Below, one piece after another: positions 35,975 to 45,475 of a DNA stretch of 64,000 nucleotides. Under the pieces are notes generated by a model. The model did not search any database. It was not told the origin of the DNA and saw only the letters and a program-made list of their open reading frames with translations. The stretch is from the NCBI RefSeq assembly GCF_022898935.1, contig NZ_JALIRP010000004.1, forward strand, positions 488,535 through 552,534. The letters are read 5' to 3'. The stretch's first letter is position 1. Every line of letters begins with the position of its first letter. Source of the stretch: Paenibacillus mangrovi (lineage in GTDB: Bacteria; Bacillota; Bacilli; Paenibacillales; Paenibacillaceae). The position numbers and the translations under genes are program-made.

Positions 35975-38905
35975 CTATTCTTCTAATTCTTCTACACTTG
36001 TGTCCGTTGTACCAAATGAATCTTCTACTGGCTCAGACATGTGCGTTATACCAAATGGAACTTCTACTGGCTCAGACATATTGCCACTAAAGTCTTCTAG
36101 AACGACTTTAATAACGCCGGAGCTTCCCTTAACTGGAAGTGATCCTAAATCGTCAATTCCCCGAATGGCATAGGTTCTTCCACTAAATGTAATCTGTTTG
36201 CCGTCTTGCCATGCATATAAGTGCCACCAGTCATTGGATTTTGGCCCAGATAGTTTAACTTTTGTTCCCTTCAGTGTTGCAGTACCTTCATAAACATCTG
36301 AATAATTATCTATTAATACGCCCGTATGATCTGCATAACTAATTACGTTACCATTAGCATCTAATAATGAAATTCTAACGGTATATGCGCTTCCGTCTGT
36401 ATAAGGAACTTCGACGTTCGCTTCATTTGTTCCTTTTGCGAGTGTAGTTGAAAACTGATCTTGATGAGAGTAGTTCAATGTTACGTCAACTTTTACATTT
36501 TCGTAATTAACCGCCGGATTTTCCCAAGTCACATCAATGGATCCAGCATTTTCCGTTGTGTTAATATTTTTAACCGTATTCGAAAAATCCTTGCTGACAA
36601 CGGCTGCTTTGCCTTCTCTTCCATCCGCACCAACGGCTTTAACTTTGATTTTCACTGTACCTTGTGGATCATACAAAGACTTAATATAAAATCTGTCATC
36701 ATATGTTCCGCCTAAGAATATGTCTTGCCCATCTTCATATTCCGCATAAATATTGTATTGTTGAACTTGGCTGTAATCAGCTAAATCCCATGAAATATAC
36801 ATTTCAGAAGAATCAAAAGCTTTATCAATTTTGAATCCCGTTGGAGCATCGGGTTTAGCAACTGAACCGTCCGTAATTTTAATTTCACCAACATTAAACT
36901 GGTAATCTTTAATCGTTCCATTCTCCGGTGTGAAAGATAGACCGAAAGCTGCTAATGTTCTACCCGCATATGGGGACAAGTCGAGATTTTTCTGAACCCA
37001 TCCTTTTGTTGTTTTGTTCGCACTGCTTGGAATTTCAATATACACCACTTGGGATGGATCATCTTCAAAAATCAAACCAACTTTAACGCTGCTTGCATCA
37101 GTTGCCGATGGTTTATTGTAAGTAATACTTAGCTTTGAAGTATCATTAATGTCCAGCTTGGTTTTGTAGAGATCCACAAAATTCGTGGCATCCAAATCAC
37201 CGAAGATCACCAAAGAGCTGCCGCCATTATACCCGCCAACCTGAGTATAATTATATCCTGCGCTATATTTCTGTCCGTAGTCGAAATCTACCTTCAACCG
37301 AGTACCTTCTGTATCGATCCGCCATTGCCATGTTGGGAGGATATCCTGATTATTGATATTAGACCATTCGTGATCATTCGAAACTTTACCGTCTACAAAA
37401 TACTGCATGCCATGACCGGTATTAAAGTGGGTATAAAAGTTTGAACCGTCAATGACGGATCTTTCCGAGATGTATGCCGCCATACCTGGCCATGTCTTAT
37501 ATTGCTTACCCGCGTTTGGTTTTCCACGATTAGGATCATTAGCTGTTTTAACAGGATCTGGATTCGCATTTAAAACGCCTTCCAGCAATTGATCATGAGT
37601 CATACCGGCTGAAGCTAAAGTCCCTTTTCCTTTGTCATAAGTAGGAGCATCTGCAGCGCCTGAATACCATGCTCTTTCTCTTGCCGCAATATATTTGTAG
37701 TATTCAGGGTTTCCACGTCTGTTTTCAGTGTACTTATTAGGTCCCGAATGTCCAAATAGCTGTTCGTCCAGATGATCAAAGACCGTGGAACTGCCTAGAG
37801 ATGCTATACCTGTTCTAGGTACCAGATTTTCATCGTAAGTGTTGTATAATGCTCCGCGGGTTCCACTAAATCCGGTTTGACCTGCTTCAAGCGTATTAAA
37901 TACCGTATTTCTTGGATCGAGGCCTAATGATTTCATGGCTGCAACAGATCCATCTACCATGGCTTTACTTGGGTCTGGATTCATATAAAGTGAGTTCGCA
38001 GCGATCGTTTCATCTGTAGGATCCTTAATCCAGTTGCTAAACACGGATGCATCTTTATTATAGTAGTCAATACTACCCCAAGTGCTTTGATTTTTCTGTC
38101 CATACCGGTTGGAAGCATAGACCTGCACATAAATACCTTGTGAAGTCATGGCACGGATAAAATCTTCATAAACCGGCATATAGCTTGGAGTCAGAGCTTC
38201 TTCCGCATTTATAAAGTACCCGTCAAAGCCGTAATACTTAGCGATTTCAACGAGCTTATCCGCCATAGGGAATCTTCCATTCTCGTCTTTATAAACATAA
38301 TCATCTGTATGTTCTGTTCTTGGGAAGAAAATACAACCTAAAGCTTGAACACCGTTTTTGTGAGCGGCATTGGTATACGCAGGGTTTGGAATATTGAGCA
38401 CACCAAACTCATATTCACGCTGCCACCAGTCTGCTTGAGGATCAAATAAGGAGTCAGGTGTTGGGTTTGTAACTACGCCATGCCAGGATGCCATGAGATC
38501 TACATATTGCCAAAAGTTAAATAAATATTTTGAGAATTGATCATTATATAGCGTTGGGTTGAAAAAATCGTTGCCATAATCACCTGTTAAGGCCAGGTTT
38601 TGAACTTCCTGGTCCAACATAGGATTGGCCTGTGTTGGTTTAAATGGTTCGTTACGTTTCTGAAGCGGTACTTCCGCTCTCATAAATTCATAGTACTCAT
38701 CTGATTCAGGAGTCCAATCCAGGATATTTTGTTTTCGGTATCCATGATAAGCCGGTTGATTTGCACCCTTATAGCCTTGTTCTCCCTGACGGGGTGGCAA
38801 GGTATCGCCGCCGGCATGTACGATCGCAGCATTAGGCAGTATCGCACCAGCAGATAGGATGGATGCTAAGAAGATCGCTAGGTGTTTCTTTTGTTTTGGT
38901 TTCAA
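35975..38905 (-). CDS. Secreted GH85 endo-beta-N-acetylglucosaminidase (copy A)
   Basis: A 976-residue Endo-D-like enzyme that would cleave the GlcNAc-GlcNAc core of N-glycans and so release glycans from glycoproteins. A signal peptide (1-31, ending AIVHA) precedes the GH85 barrel (about 60-480). The catalytic Asn-x-Glu pair lies in FDGYFINAEE, at N233 and E235. A jelly-roll carbohydrate-binding region (about 540-690) and Fn3-like and other beta domains follow. No sortase or lipid anchor was seen. The start was set at TTG 38905: it has GAGGAG at 9 bases and aligns with the ATG of copy B. An upstream extension is possible but unsupported. The C-terminal tail carries a 13-residue duplication. 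Copy B at 39089-41974 lies directly upstream. Confidence 0.93.
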   Translation of the reverse strand: MKPKQKKHLAIFLASILSAGAILPNAAIVHAGGDTLPPRQGEQGYKGANQPAYHGYRKQNILDWTPESDEYYEFMRAEVPLQKRNEPFKPTQANPMLDQEVQNLALTGDYGNDFFNPTLYNDQFSKYLFNFWQYVDLMASWHGVVTNPTPDSLFDPQADWWQREYEFGVLNIPNPAYTNAAHKNGVQALGCIFFPRTEHTDDYVYKDENGRFPMADKLVEIAKYYGFDGYFINAEEALTPSYMPVYEDFIRAMTSQGIYVQVYASNRYGQKNQSTWGSIDYYNKDASVFSNWIKDPTDETIAANSLYMNPDPSKAMVDGSVAAMKSLGLDPRNTVFNTLEAGQTGFSGTRGALYNTYDENLVPRTGIASLGSSTVFDHLDEQLFGHSGPNKYTENRRGNPEYYKYIAARERAWYSGAADAPTYDKGKGTLASAGMTHDQLLEGVLNANPDPVKTANDPNRGKPNAGKQYKTWPGMAAYISERSVIDGSNFYTHFNTGHGMQYFVDGKVSNDHEWSNINNQDILPTWQWRIDTEGTRLKVDFDYGQKYSAGYNYTQVGGYNGGSSLVIFGDLDATNFVDLYKTKLDINDTSKLSITYNKPSATDASSVKVGLIFEDDPSQVVYIEIPSSANKTTKGWVQKNLDLSPYAGRTLAAFGLSFTPENGTIKDYQFNVGEIKITDGSVAKPDAPTGFKIDKAFDSSEMYISWDLADYSQVQQYNIYAEYEDGQDIFLGGTYDDRFYIKSLYDPQGTVKIKVKAVGADGREGKAAVVSKDFSNTVKNINTTENAGSIDVTWENPAVNYENVKVDVTLNYSHQDQFSTTLAKGTNEANVEVPYTDGSAYTVRISLLDANGNVISYADHTGVLIDNYSDVYEGTATLKGTKVKLSGPKSNDWWHLYAWQDGKQITFSGRTYAIRGIDDLGSLPVKGSSGVIKVVLEDFSGNMSEPVEVPFGITHMSEPVEDSFGTTDTSVEELEE
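36006..36083 (-). repeat. 39-bp tandem repeat at the 3' end of GH85 copy A
   Basis: Two adjacent 39-bp units encode MSEPVEVPFGITH and MSEPVEDSFGTTD near the C-terminus. Copy B has a single unit, so this is a local duplication in copy A. Confidence 0.85.
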
Positions 38906-38950
38906 TATCACACGCTCCTCTTTATTTCTATTTTTCTTTTTGTCCAACCC

Positions 38951-38997
38951 TATTCATTTATTATGGATTCCGTTACTTTAGAACCATCTTTAACGCC
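38951..38997 (-). pseudogene. Relic of a solute-binding protein gene between the two GH85 genes
   Basis: Read on the minus strand this encodes GVKDGSKVTESIINE then a stop. That matches GIKDGSNVAESIIND, an internal segment of the SBP at 42057-43724, at both protein and DNA level (42790-42836). No start, signal peptide or other SBP sequence remains. It lies where an SBP gene would be expected if the GH85 genes arose by duplication of an SBP-GH85 unit. Confidence 0.75.
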
Positions 38998-39016
38998 GGT
39001 ATATACAAATAAAAAC

Positions 39017-39068
39017 ATAAAAACTCGCTAACCAGTTTATAGAAGCATAAATGGTTGCGAGTTTTTAT
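39017..39068 (-). terminator. Terminator after the second GH85 gene
   Basis: The stem ATAAAAACTCGC / GCGAGTTTTTAT with a 28-base loop is a sequence copy of the hairpin at 35902-35955. It lies 20 bases past the stop of copy B. Confidence 0.85.
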
Positions 39069-39088
39069 TATTTTGAGACAAACGATTC

Positions 39089-41974
39089 CTATTTTTCTAC
39101 ACTTGTGTTCGTTGTTCCGAATGGAACTTCTACTGGCTCAGACATATTGCCACTGAAGTCTTCTAGAACGACTTTAATAACGCCGGAGCTTCCCTTCACT
39201 GGAAGTGATGTTAGATCGTCAACACCTCTGATGGCATAGGTTCTTCCATCTTTGAATGTAATCTGTTGACCGTCCTGCCATGCATATAAATGCCACCAGT
39301 CATTGGATGTTGGTCCAGACAGTTTAACTTTAGATCCATTCAAGGTTGCAGTGCCTTCATAAACATCGGAATAATTATCTTTTAATGCGCCTGTATGATC
39401 TGCATAACTAATTACGTTGCCCTTAGCGTCCAGCAATGAAATTCTAACGGTATATGCGCTTCCGTCTGTATAAGGAACTTCAATAGTCGCTTTATTTGTT
39501 CCTTTTGCAAACGTAGTCGAATACTTGTCTTTATGAGAGTAATTCAATGCTACGTCTACTTTTACTTTTGAGTAATTAACTGCCGGATTATCCCATGTTA
39601 CATCAATGGATCCAACATTTCCTGTTGTCTTGATATTTTTAACCGTATTTGAAAAATCTTTTTGGACAACGGCTGCTTTGCTTTCGCTTCCATCCGCACC
39701 AACAGCTGTAACTTTGATTTTCACTGTACCTTTTGGATCATACAAAGACTTAATATAGAACTTATCATCATATGTTCCACCTAAGAATACTTCTTTGCCA
39801 TTTTCATATTCTGCATATACATTGTACTGTTGTACTTTGCTGTAATCTGCTAAATCCCAAGAAATATACATTTCAGAAGAATCAAAGGATTTATCAATTT
39901 TGAGTCCCGTTGGAGTAGCAGGTTTAGCGACTTTACCGTCCGTAATTTTAATTTCACCAACGTTAAACTGGTAATCTTTAATCGTTCCTTGCTCTGGATT
40001 GAAAGATAGACCGAAAGCTGCTAATGTTCTACCCGCATATTTGGAAAGATCCAGATTTTTTTGTTCCCAACCTTTTGTCGTTTTGTTGGCTCCGCTTGGA
40101 ATGTCAACGTACTCGACTTTGGATGGAGCATCTTCAAAAATCAAACCAACTTTAACGCTGCTTGCATCGGTTGCAGATGGTTTATTGTAGGTAATGCTTA
40201 ATTTTGACGTATTTTTAATGTCCAGCTTGGTTTTGTAGAGTTGTACAAAGTTGGTGGCATCCAAATCACCAAAGAACGCCAAAGAGCTGCCGCCATTATA
40301 CCCGCCAACCTGAGTATAATCATGTGCTGCGCTATACTTCTGTCCATAGTCGAAATCTACATTCAACCTTGTACCTTCTGTATCGATCCGCCATTGCCAT
40401 GTTGGGAGAATATCCTGATTATTGATATTAGCCCATTCGTGATCATTCGAAACTTTACCGTCTACAAAATACTGCATGCCATGACCGGTATTAAAGTTGG
40501 TATAGAAGTTGGAACCGTCAATAACGGATCTTTCCGAGATGTATGCCGACATACCTGGCCATGTCTTATATTTTTGACCCTCGTTTGCTTTTCCACGATT
40601 AGGATCACTAGCTGTTTTTACAGGGTCTGGATTCGCATTTAAAACGCCTTCCAGCAATTGATCATGTGTCAACCCGGCTGAATTCAGCGTACCTTTACCT
40701 TCAGTATACGTAGGTGAATCTGCAGTACCTGACCACCATGCTCTTTCTCTTGCCGCAACATATTTGTAGTATTCAGGGTTTCCACGTCTGTTCTCTGTGT
40801 ACTTGTTAGGTCCAGAATGGCCAAACAGCTGTTCGTCCAGTGCTTCAAAGACCATAGAGCTGCCCAGAGAAGCTATACCTGTTCTCGGCACGAGATTTTC
40901 ATCGTAAGTGTTGAATAAAGACCCGCGGGTTCCACTAAATCCGGTTTGGCCTGCTTCAAGCGTATTAAATACCGTATTTCTTGGATCGAGGCCCAGTGAG
41001 TTCATGGTTGCTACAGATCCATCTGCCTGGGATTTACTTGGGTCTGGATTCATATACAATGAGTTCGCAGCAATCGTCTGATCGGTTGGCTTTTTGATCC
41101 AGTTGCTGAACTCTTTCGCAGTTTTGTTGTAGTAGTCAATTTCCCCCCATTTACTTTGATTCTCTTGTCCATAGAGGTTGGAAGCATATACCTGGACATA
41201 AATGCCTTGTGATGTCATCGCACGGATAAACTCTTCATAAACCGGCATAAAGTCGGCAGGAAGTTCTTCTTCCGCATTCACAAAGTATCCGTCAAAGCCG
41301 TAATACTTAGCGATTTCAACGAGTTTATCGGCCATAGGGAATCTGCCATTCTCGTCTTTATAAATATAGTCATCCGTATGTTCCGATCTTGGGAAGAAAA
41401 TACATCCTAAAGATTGAACACCGTTTTTGTGAGCGGCATTGGTATACGCCGGATTTGGAATATTGAGCACACCAAACTCATATTCGCGCTGCCACCAGTC
41501 TGCTTCAGGATCAAATAAGGAGTCCGGAGTTGGGTTTGTAACTACGCCATGCCAGGATGCAGTATAATCTACATATTGCCAAAAGTTAAATAAATATTGT
41601 GCGAATTGATCATTATAGTTCGTTGGGTTGAAAAATTCATTACCATAGTCCCCTGTCAACATTAAGCTTTTCACTTCTTGGTCCAACTTTGGATTCGCCT
41701 GTGTTGGTTTAAATGACTCATTACGTTTCTGAAGCGGCACTTCCGCTCTCATAAATTCATAGTACTCATCTGTTTCAGGAGTCCAATCCAGGATATTCTG
41801 TTTTCGGTATCCATGATAAGTCGGTTGATTGGCACCCTTGTACCCTTGTTCACCCTGACGGGGTGGCAAGGTATCGCCGCCGGCATGTACGATCGCAGCA
41901 TTAGGCAGTATCGTACCAGCAGCCAGGACTGATGCTAAGAAGATCGCCAGGTGTTTTTTTTGATTTGGTTTCAT
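39089..41974 (-). CDS. Secreted GH85 endo-beta-N-acetylglucosaminidase (copy B)
   Basis: A 961-residue paralogue of copy A, collinear over its whole length and very similar. The catalytic segment is FDGYFVNAEE, with the same Asn-x-Glu pair. Differences are scattered, with more Lys in the C-terminal domains (for example KDGRTYAIRG where copy A has SGRTYAIRG). Start at ATG 41974 after GAGGAG at 9 bases. Two closely similar secreted enzymes may differ in preferred N-glycan type (high-mannose versus complex), but sequence alone does not show this. It follows the SBP 42057-43724 after 82 bases and may be co-transcribed with it. Confidence 0.93.
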   Translation of the reverse strand: MKPNQKKHLAIFLASVLAAGTILPNAAIVHAGGDTLPPRQGEQGYKGANQPTYHGYRKQNILDWTPETDEYYEFMRAEVPLQKRNESFKPTQANPKLDQEVKSLMLTGDYGNEFFNPTNYNDQFAQYLFNFWQYVDYTASWHGVVTNPTPDSLFDPEADWWQREYEFGVLNIPNPAYTNAAHKNGVQSLGCIFFPRSEHTDDYIYKDENGRFPMADKLVEIAKYYGFDGYFVNAEEELPADFMPVYEEFIRAMTSQGIYVQVYASNLYGQENQSKWGEIDYYNKTAKEFSNWIKKPTDQTIAANSLYMNPDPSKSQADGSVATMNSLGLDPRNTVFNTLEAGQTGFSGTRGSLFNTYDENLVPRTGIASLGSSMVFEALDEQLFGHSGPNKYTENRRGNPEYYKYVAARERAWWSGTADSPTYTEGKGTLNSAGLTHDQLLEGVLNANPDPVKTASDPNRGKANEGQKYKTWPGMSAYISERSVIDGSNFYTNFNTGHGMQYFVDGKVSNDHEWANINNQDILPTWQWRIDTEGTRLNVDFDYGQKYSAAHDYTQVGGYNGGSSLAFFGDLDATNFVQLYKTKLDIKNTSKLSITYNKPSATDASSVKVGLIFEDAPSKVEYVDIPSGANKTTKGWEQKNLDLSKYAGRTLAAFGLSFNPEQGTIKDYQFNVGEIKITDGKVAKPATPTGLKIDKSFDSSEMYISWDLADYSKVQQYNVYAEYENGKEVFLGGTYDDKFYIKSLYDPKGTVKIKVTAVGADGSESKAAVVQKDFSNTVKNIKTTGNVGSIDVTWDNPAVNYSKVKVDVALNYSHKDKYSTTFAKGTNKATIEVPYTDGSAYTVRISLLDAKGNVISYADHTGALKDNYSDVYEGTATLNGSKVKLSGPTSNDWWHLYAWQDGQQITFKDGRTYAIRGVDDLTSLPVKGSSGVIKVVLEDFSGNMSEPVEVPFGTTNTSVEK

Positions 41975-42056
41975 TATCACACGCTCCTCTTTTTTTAAAA
42001 CTATTTATAAAAACGATATACGTTTTTATCGAAGGTAAACTTGCTTTTGTTAGACG

Positions 42057-43724
42057 TTATTTCTTTTGCGAAGCGTTCCACTTATTCACTTCTTGTGTGA
42101 TTTGCTCTCCGCCAAGCATGTTCCAATCTTCAACGTATTTATCGAATTGACTGATGGGAATTTCTCCATAAATCATTTTCGTAAAAATTTCAGTTTCCAT
42201 TTTATCCAGGGCTGCTTTCTTCTCGCCCATCGTATCTGTCGGCGCACCGCCGTAACCATCGGATATAACTTTTCCCGCATCCCATAGTTTCTGAAGTACC
42301 ATCATCGCTCCCTCGGGACCATTCTGATACATCTCGCCGTAGAAGTTCAAATCCCCTTGCCCAAAGGCTATGATTTTATCGAAAGTAGACTTTTCTTCTG
42401 GATTTAATCCCGTTGGATTTGTATTTTTCAAGGCGTCTGCAACATTTTGTGCCCGCTTCAAATCCTTGTCTGGCGCGGCCATATCAATAAGTGCAAATTT
42501 AGCAACCGTTATTCCTTTGCTATCGACGCCGTATTTCAAATATTCAGCAGAAGGACCATACAGCTTCTCTACGAACAGGTTCGCCATTTTGACCGCTGCC
42601 TCAGGATGTTTAAAGCCTTTTTTGACGACGAAATAGAAGTTTGCGCCGAGCGGCATTTGCACGGTAGCTTCACCGCCGTTAACAGATGGAATCGGATAAG
42701 GTCTCCATTCGGCTTTATTGTTTTTCTTTTTGTTATCCTGAAGCGGCCATTGGGAAGCCCAACTTGGGCCAAAGAGTAATCCGACGCGATCATTTATAAT
42801 GGATTCCGCTACATTAGATCCATCTTTAATGCCGAATTCTTGATCCAATTCACCGGATTTATACATTTTCTTTAATTGTGCAAGCGCCTCTTTCATCTCA
42901 GGCTGAATGCTTCCGTATACGAGGTTCCCCGCATCGTCTTTTTTCCATATTCTTGGATAAGCTCCATAGGCGTTGAAAAAGCCGTTCGCTGAAGGATATC
43001 CATTAATAATTTCTTTGCTGAGTGCGACACCGAACGTATCCTGCTTGCCGTTACGATCCGGATCTTGAATCGTAAACGCTTTCGAAGTGTTCAATACATC
43101 ATCCCATGTAGCGGGCACAGGGAGGTTAAGCGTTTTCAACCAATCCGTTCGTACCCACATGACTGGCGTTTGTGCGCCGATCATCGGTTCTGTTTTGGGC
43201 AGCGCGAATAGTTTGCCATCAAAAGTAGCCGATTGAAGCGCCATAGGATCTTGTTCGAAGATGTTCTTCACGGCTGGTATAGCATATCGATCGTACACAT
43301 TCGTGAGATCTTCCAGCATATCGGCTTCAACCAGTAGTTTCAATTGGGATGAGTTAACCATCATAATGTCAGGAATCTCACCCGATGCGATGGAAAGATT
43401 CAGCTTCTGAAAATACTGTGCATCGGTTCCCTTTACGACCCAATCATATTTCAGGTTGATCCCCATCTCCTTGTACAGGGATATCCAAGCATTATTCTGT
43501 TCCGATTGACCTTCCGGATAGACGACGTCCTGCGTAATGAATTTCGCTGCCGTCACATCAATCGGAGGATCGTACTCCCTTAACGGATTGACTGTTGCTT
43601 TTTGCATGGTTTCGTATGAAGGTATGGCGTTCTTTGGGCTATCTTCACTGCAACCGGATAACAGGTATACAAAGATGAATATTAGACATACAAACATGAA
43701 AAAGATAGATTTAGTTCTTTTCAT
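42057..43724 (-). CDS. Extracellular solute-binding lipoprotein, LplA type
   Basis: A 555-residue lipoprotein SBP. The lipobox is VYLLSGC, followed by an N-terminal segment rich in polar residues. It has the large LplA-type length and segments such as FALPKTEPMIGAQTPVMWVR. GGAGG lies 7 bases before the ATG at 43724. No permease gene lies beside it, so it must rely on permeases elsewhere. It is flanked by GH85 copy B downstream and a YesMN pair upstream, which makes released N-glycans or their fragments the likely ligand (inference). A relic of a similar gene lies at 38951-38997. Confidence 0.92.
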   Translation of the reverse strand: MKRTKSIFFMFVCLIFIFVYLLSGCSEDSPKNAIPSYETMQKATVNPLREYDPPIDVTAAKFITQDVVYPEGQSEQNNAWISLYKEMGINLKYDWVVKGTDAQYFQKLNLSIASGEIPDIMMVNSSQLKLLVEADMLEDLTNVYDRYAIPAVKNIFEQDPMALQSATFDGKLFALPKTEPMIGAQTPVMWVRTDWLKTLNLPVPATWDDVLNTSKAFTIQDPDRNGKQDTFGVALSKEIINGYPSANGFFNAYGAYPRIWKKDDAGNLVYGSIQPEMKEALAQLKKMYKSGELDQEFGIKDGSNVAESIINDRVGLLFGPSWASQWPLQDNKKKNNKAEWRPYPIPSVNGGEATVQMPLGANFYFVVKKGFKHPEAAVKMANLFVEKLYGPSAEYLKYGVDSKGITVAKFALIDMAAPDKDLKRAQNVADALKNTNPTGLNPEEKSTFDKIIAFGQGDLNFYGEMYQNGPEGAMMVLQKLWDAGKVISDGYGGAPTDTMGEKKAALDKMETEIFTKMIYGEIPISQFDKYVEDWNMLGGEQITQEVNKWNASQKK

Positions 43725-43766
43725 AGATTGTCCTCCGACTCAGCTGTTAATCGTAGGTGTAACTTT

Positions 43767-43792
43767 ATTATAGAATCTGTACAAGACGTCAA
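43767..43792 (-). promoter_or_regulatory. Possible promoter of the SBP-GH85 operon
   Basis: On the minus strand TTGACG (43787-43792) precedes TATAAT (43767-43772), a perfect -10. The spacing of 14 bases is short, so the promoter may need an activator such as the YesN-type protein encoded upstream. Confidence 0.35.
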
Positions 43793-43825
43793 CTAGTTTC
43801 CATTCATTACATTTGTGTCTTTTAT

Positions 43826-45475
43826 TTACTCGTTTTGCTCTTTTTTGAGTTCCCTATATTCTTGCGGCGTGAGATTCGTCGCTTTTTTGAAAAATCGATG
43901 AAAATATTGCGATGACAAAAAACCGAGTTCGGCAGCGATTTCGTGAACCTTAAGGTCATCCTCCTCCAGCATTGATTTCGATTTTTCCAGTCTTACGTCA
44001 TTGATAAATGCCGATAATCCCTGCCCCGTCAGTTTCTTATAGAGTCTTGATAAGTATGAAGGATTATGTCCCACGACCTCGCCGATTTTCGTTAAGGATA
44101 CATCTCCGGACATATGTGTCGTGATGTAATTCTGAATTTTCCAGATCAGCTCATTCTCTTGCACATTCAAACCGGCCTGCTTCTGCTCGAAAATTCTTCT
44201 AGCTGTAAGAATGAATTCTTCGCAGATCTGGTGCCAAGATTCAAACCATTCCATCTGGGTGAACTTTCCTAAATCCAGCTCTGCCGGAGAATCACTAACC
44301 GAATCTCTTAAGCTATGAGGCAAAAATACCGATACTAACAAGAAATATAATTCCAATTGGATTCCGCTTGGGAACGATCCCGCTTGGGATGCAAAAGACA
44401 GCAGTTCATCCAAGGTTTCAAAAAAGGACTCTTCATGACCGTTTTCCATACAAGCCTTTAAATACTCGATTTTATGCAAATGTACGGAGGATAGTCTCAT
44501 CTCGGCTAAAGTACCTTTAGTGCCTTTACTTTGTTCCAGCAAAATAAGCTCTTTGCCGATACCTAACCCGCTATGTAACATCATGTTGAGCAGATCGAAT
44601 TTTTGAGTTATCGCTGGCCATTCGACCGCATCCGCTGCCAGTGCGAGAGAAATTGGACACTTTAACAACTTTATGCATGTTTGCTGTATTTCCTCTAGCA
44701 TTTCTCTGACGAATAGAATCGTCCTGGTCCATCCTTCTGTCGCCTGTGCAGCTTCAGCGGGTTGGAGGAACCAAACCATTTTACTTTTTTCGTATTTCAT
44801 GGATAACGACTTGGTTAGCGGCATAAGTAATTCACTAGTGATATTGTCGAGTGCAAAATAAAACAACGCGCGGTCCGTTGAACTATGCATGTCTCCCCAG
44901 TCATCGATTCGTGCAATCATGAGCAAACAAGGTGAATCATCGGATAACTCGATGTGCAAATCATCGAATTTCTCGTGAATGGAACCTATTGCTTTACAAT
45001 CTCCCTGTAAAATGTCGCTTAAGTATTGCTGCTGCAGGTAGGGAAGCGCCAACATTTTTTGCTCCTGCGCTTGGATGTATAGCGAGTCCCTATTCCTTTC
45101 TTCTTCTAATTCCCCTGCCGCACGGTGGATGGAATCCAATATCTTGGCATTCCCTTCCGTTTTCAGAATATAATCAACGCTCCCTTGGCGAATGGCTTGC
45201 TGAATATAGGAAAAGTCGCTATAACCCGTTAGAAAAATGACTTTGCATTTCGGCCATTGTTTCGTAATTTCTTGATGAAGTTCAAGCCCGCTCATGCCTG
45301 GCATTCGTATATCAGAGAGTACGATATCAACCTTGGTTCGCGTCAGCCAGGCCAGAGCCTCCTGTGAGGTAGAAGCAGCATACACCTCCAATTCGATGTC
45401 CGTTATGCGGCTGCATAATTGGACCAACCCATTCAGAATCAATGGTTCATCATCCACAATCAATATGCGATACAT
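43826..45475 (-). CDS. YesN-type response regulator with AraC DNA-binding domain
   Basis: A 549-residue regulator. The receiver domain (1-120) has its phospho-Asp in DIVLSDIRMPGMSG. A long middle region follows, then a C-terminal AraC-type helix-turn-helix pair (LTKIGEVVGHNPSYLSRLYKK and VHEIAAELGFLSSQYFHRFFKK). The ATG follows directly after the kinase stop with no gap, so translation is coupled. The adjacent target is the SBP-GH85 operon starting 101 bases further on. It is distinct in sequence from the regulator at 31951-33501, so the two probably control different regulons. Confidence 0.93.
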   Translation of the reverse strand: MYRILIVDDEPLILNGLVQLCSRITDIELEVYAASTSQEALAWLTRTKVDIVLSDIRMPGMSGLELHQEITKQWPKCKVIFLTGYSDFSYIQQAIRQGSVDYILKTEGNAKILDSIHRAAGELEEERNRDSLYIQAQEQKMLALPYLQQQYLSDILQGDCKAIGSIHEKFDDLHIELSDDSPCLLMIARIDDWGDMHSSTDRALFYFALDNITSELLMPLTKSLSMKYEKSKMVWFLQPAEAAQATEGWTRTILFVREMLEEIQQTCIKLLKCPISLALAADAVEWPAITQKFDLLNMMLHSGLGIGKELILLEQSKGTKGTLAEMRLSSVHLHKIEYLKACMENGHEESFFETLDELLSFASQAGSFPSGIQLELYFLLVSVFLPHSLRDSVSDSPAELDLGKFTQMEWFESWHQICEEFILTARRIFEQKQAGLNVQENELIWKIQNYITTHMSGDVSLTKIGEVVGHNPSYLSRLYKKLTGQGLSAFINDVRLEKSKSMLEEDDLKVHEIAAELGFLSSQYFHRFFKKATNLTPQEYRELKKEQNE

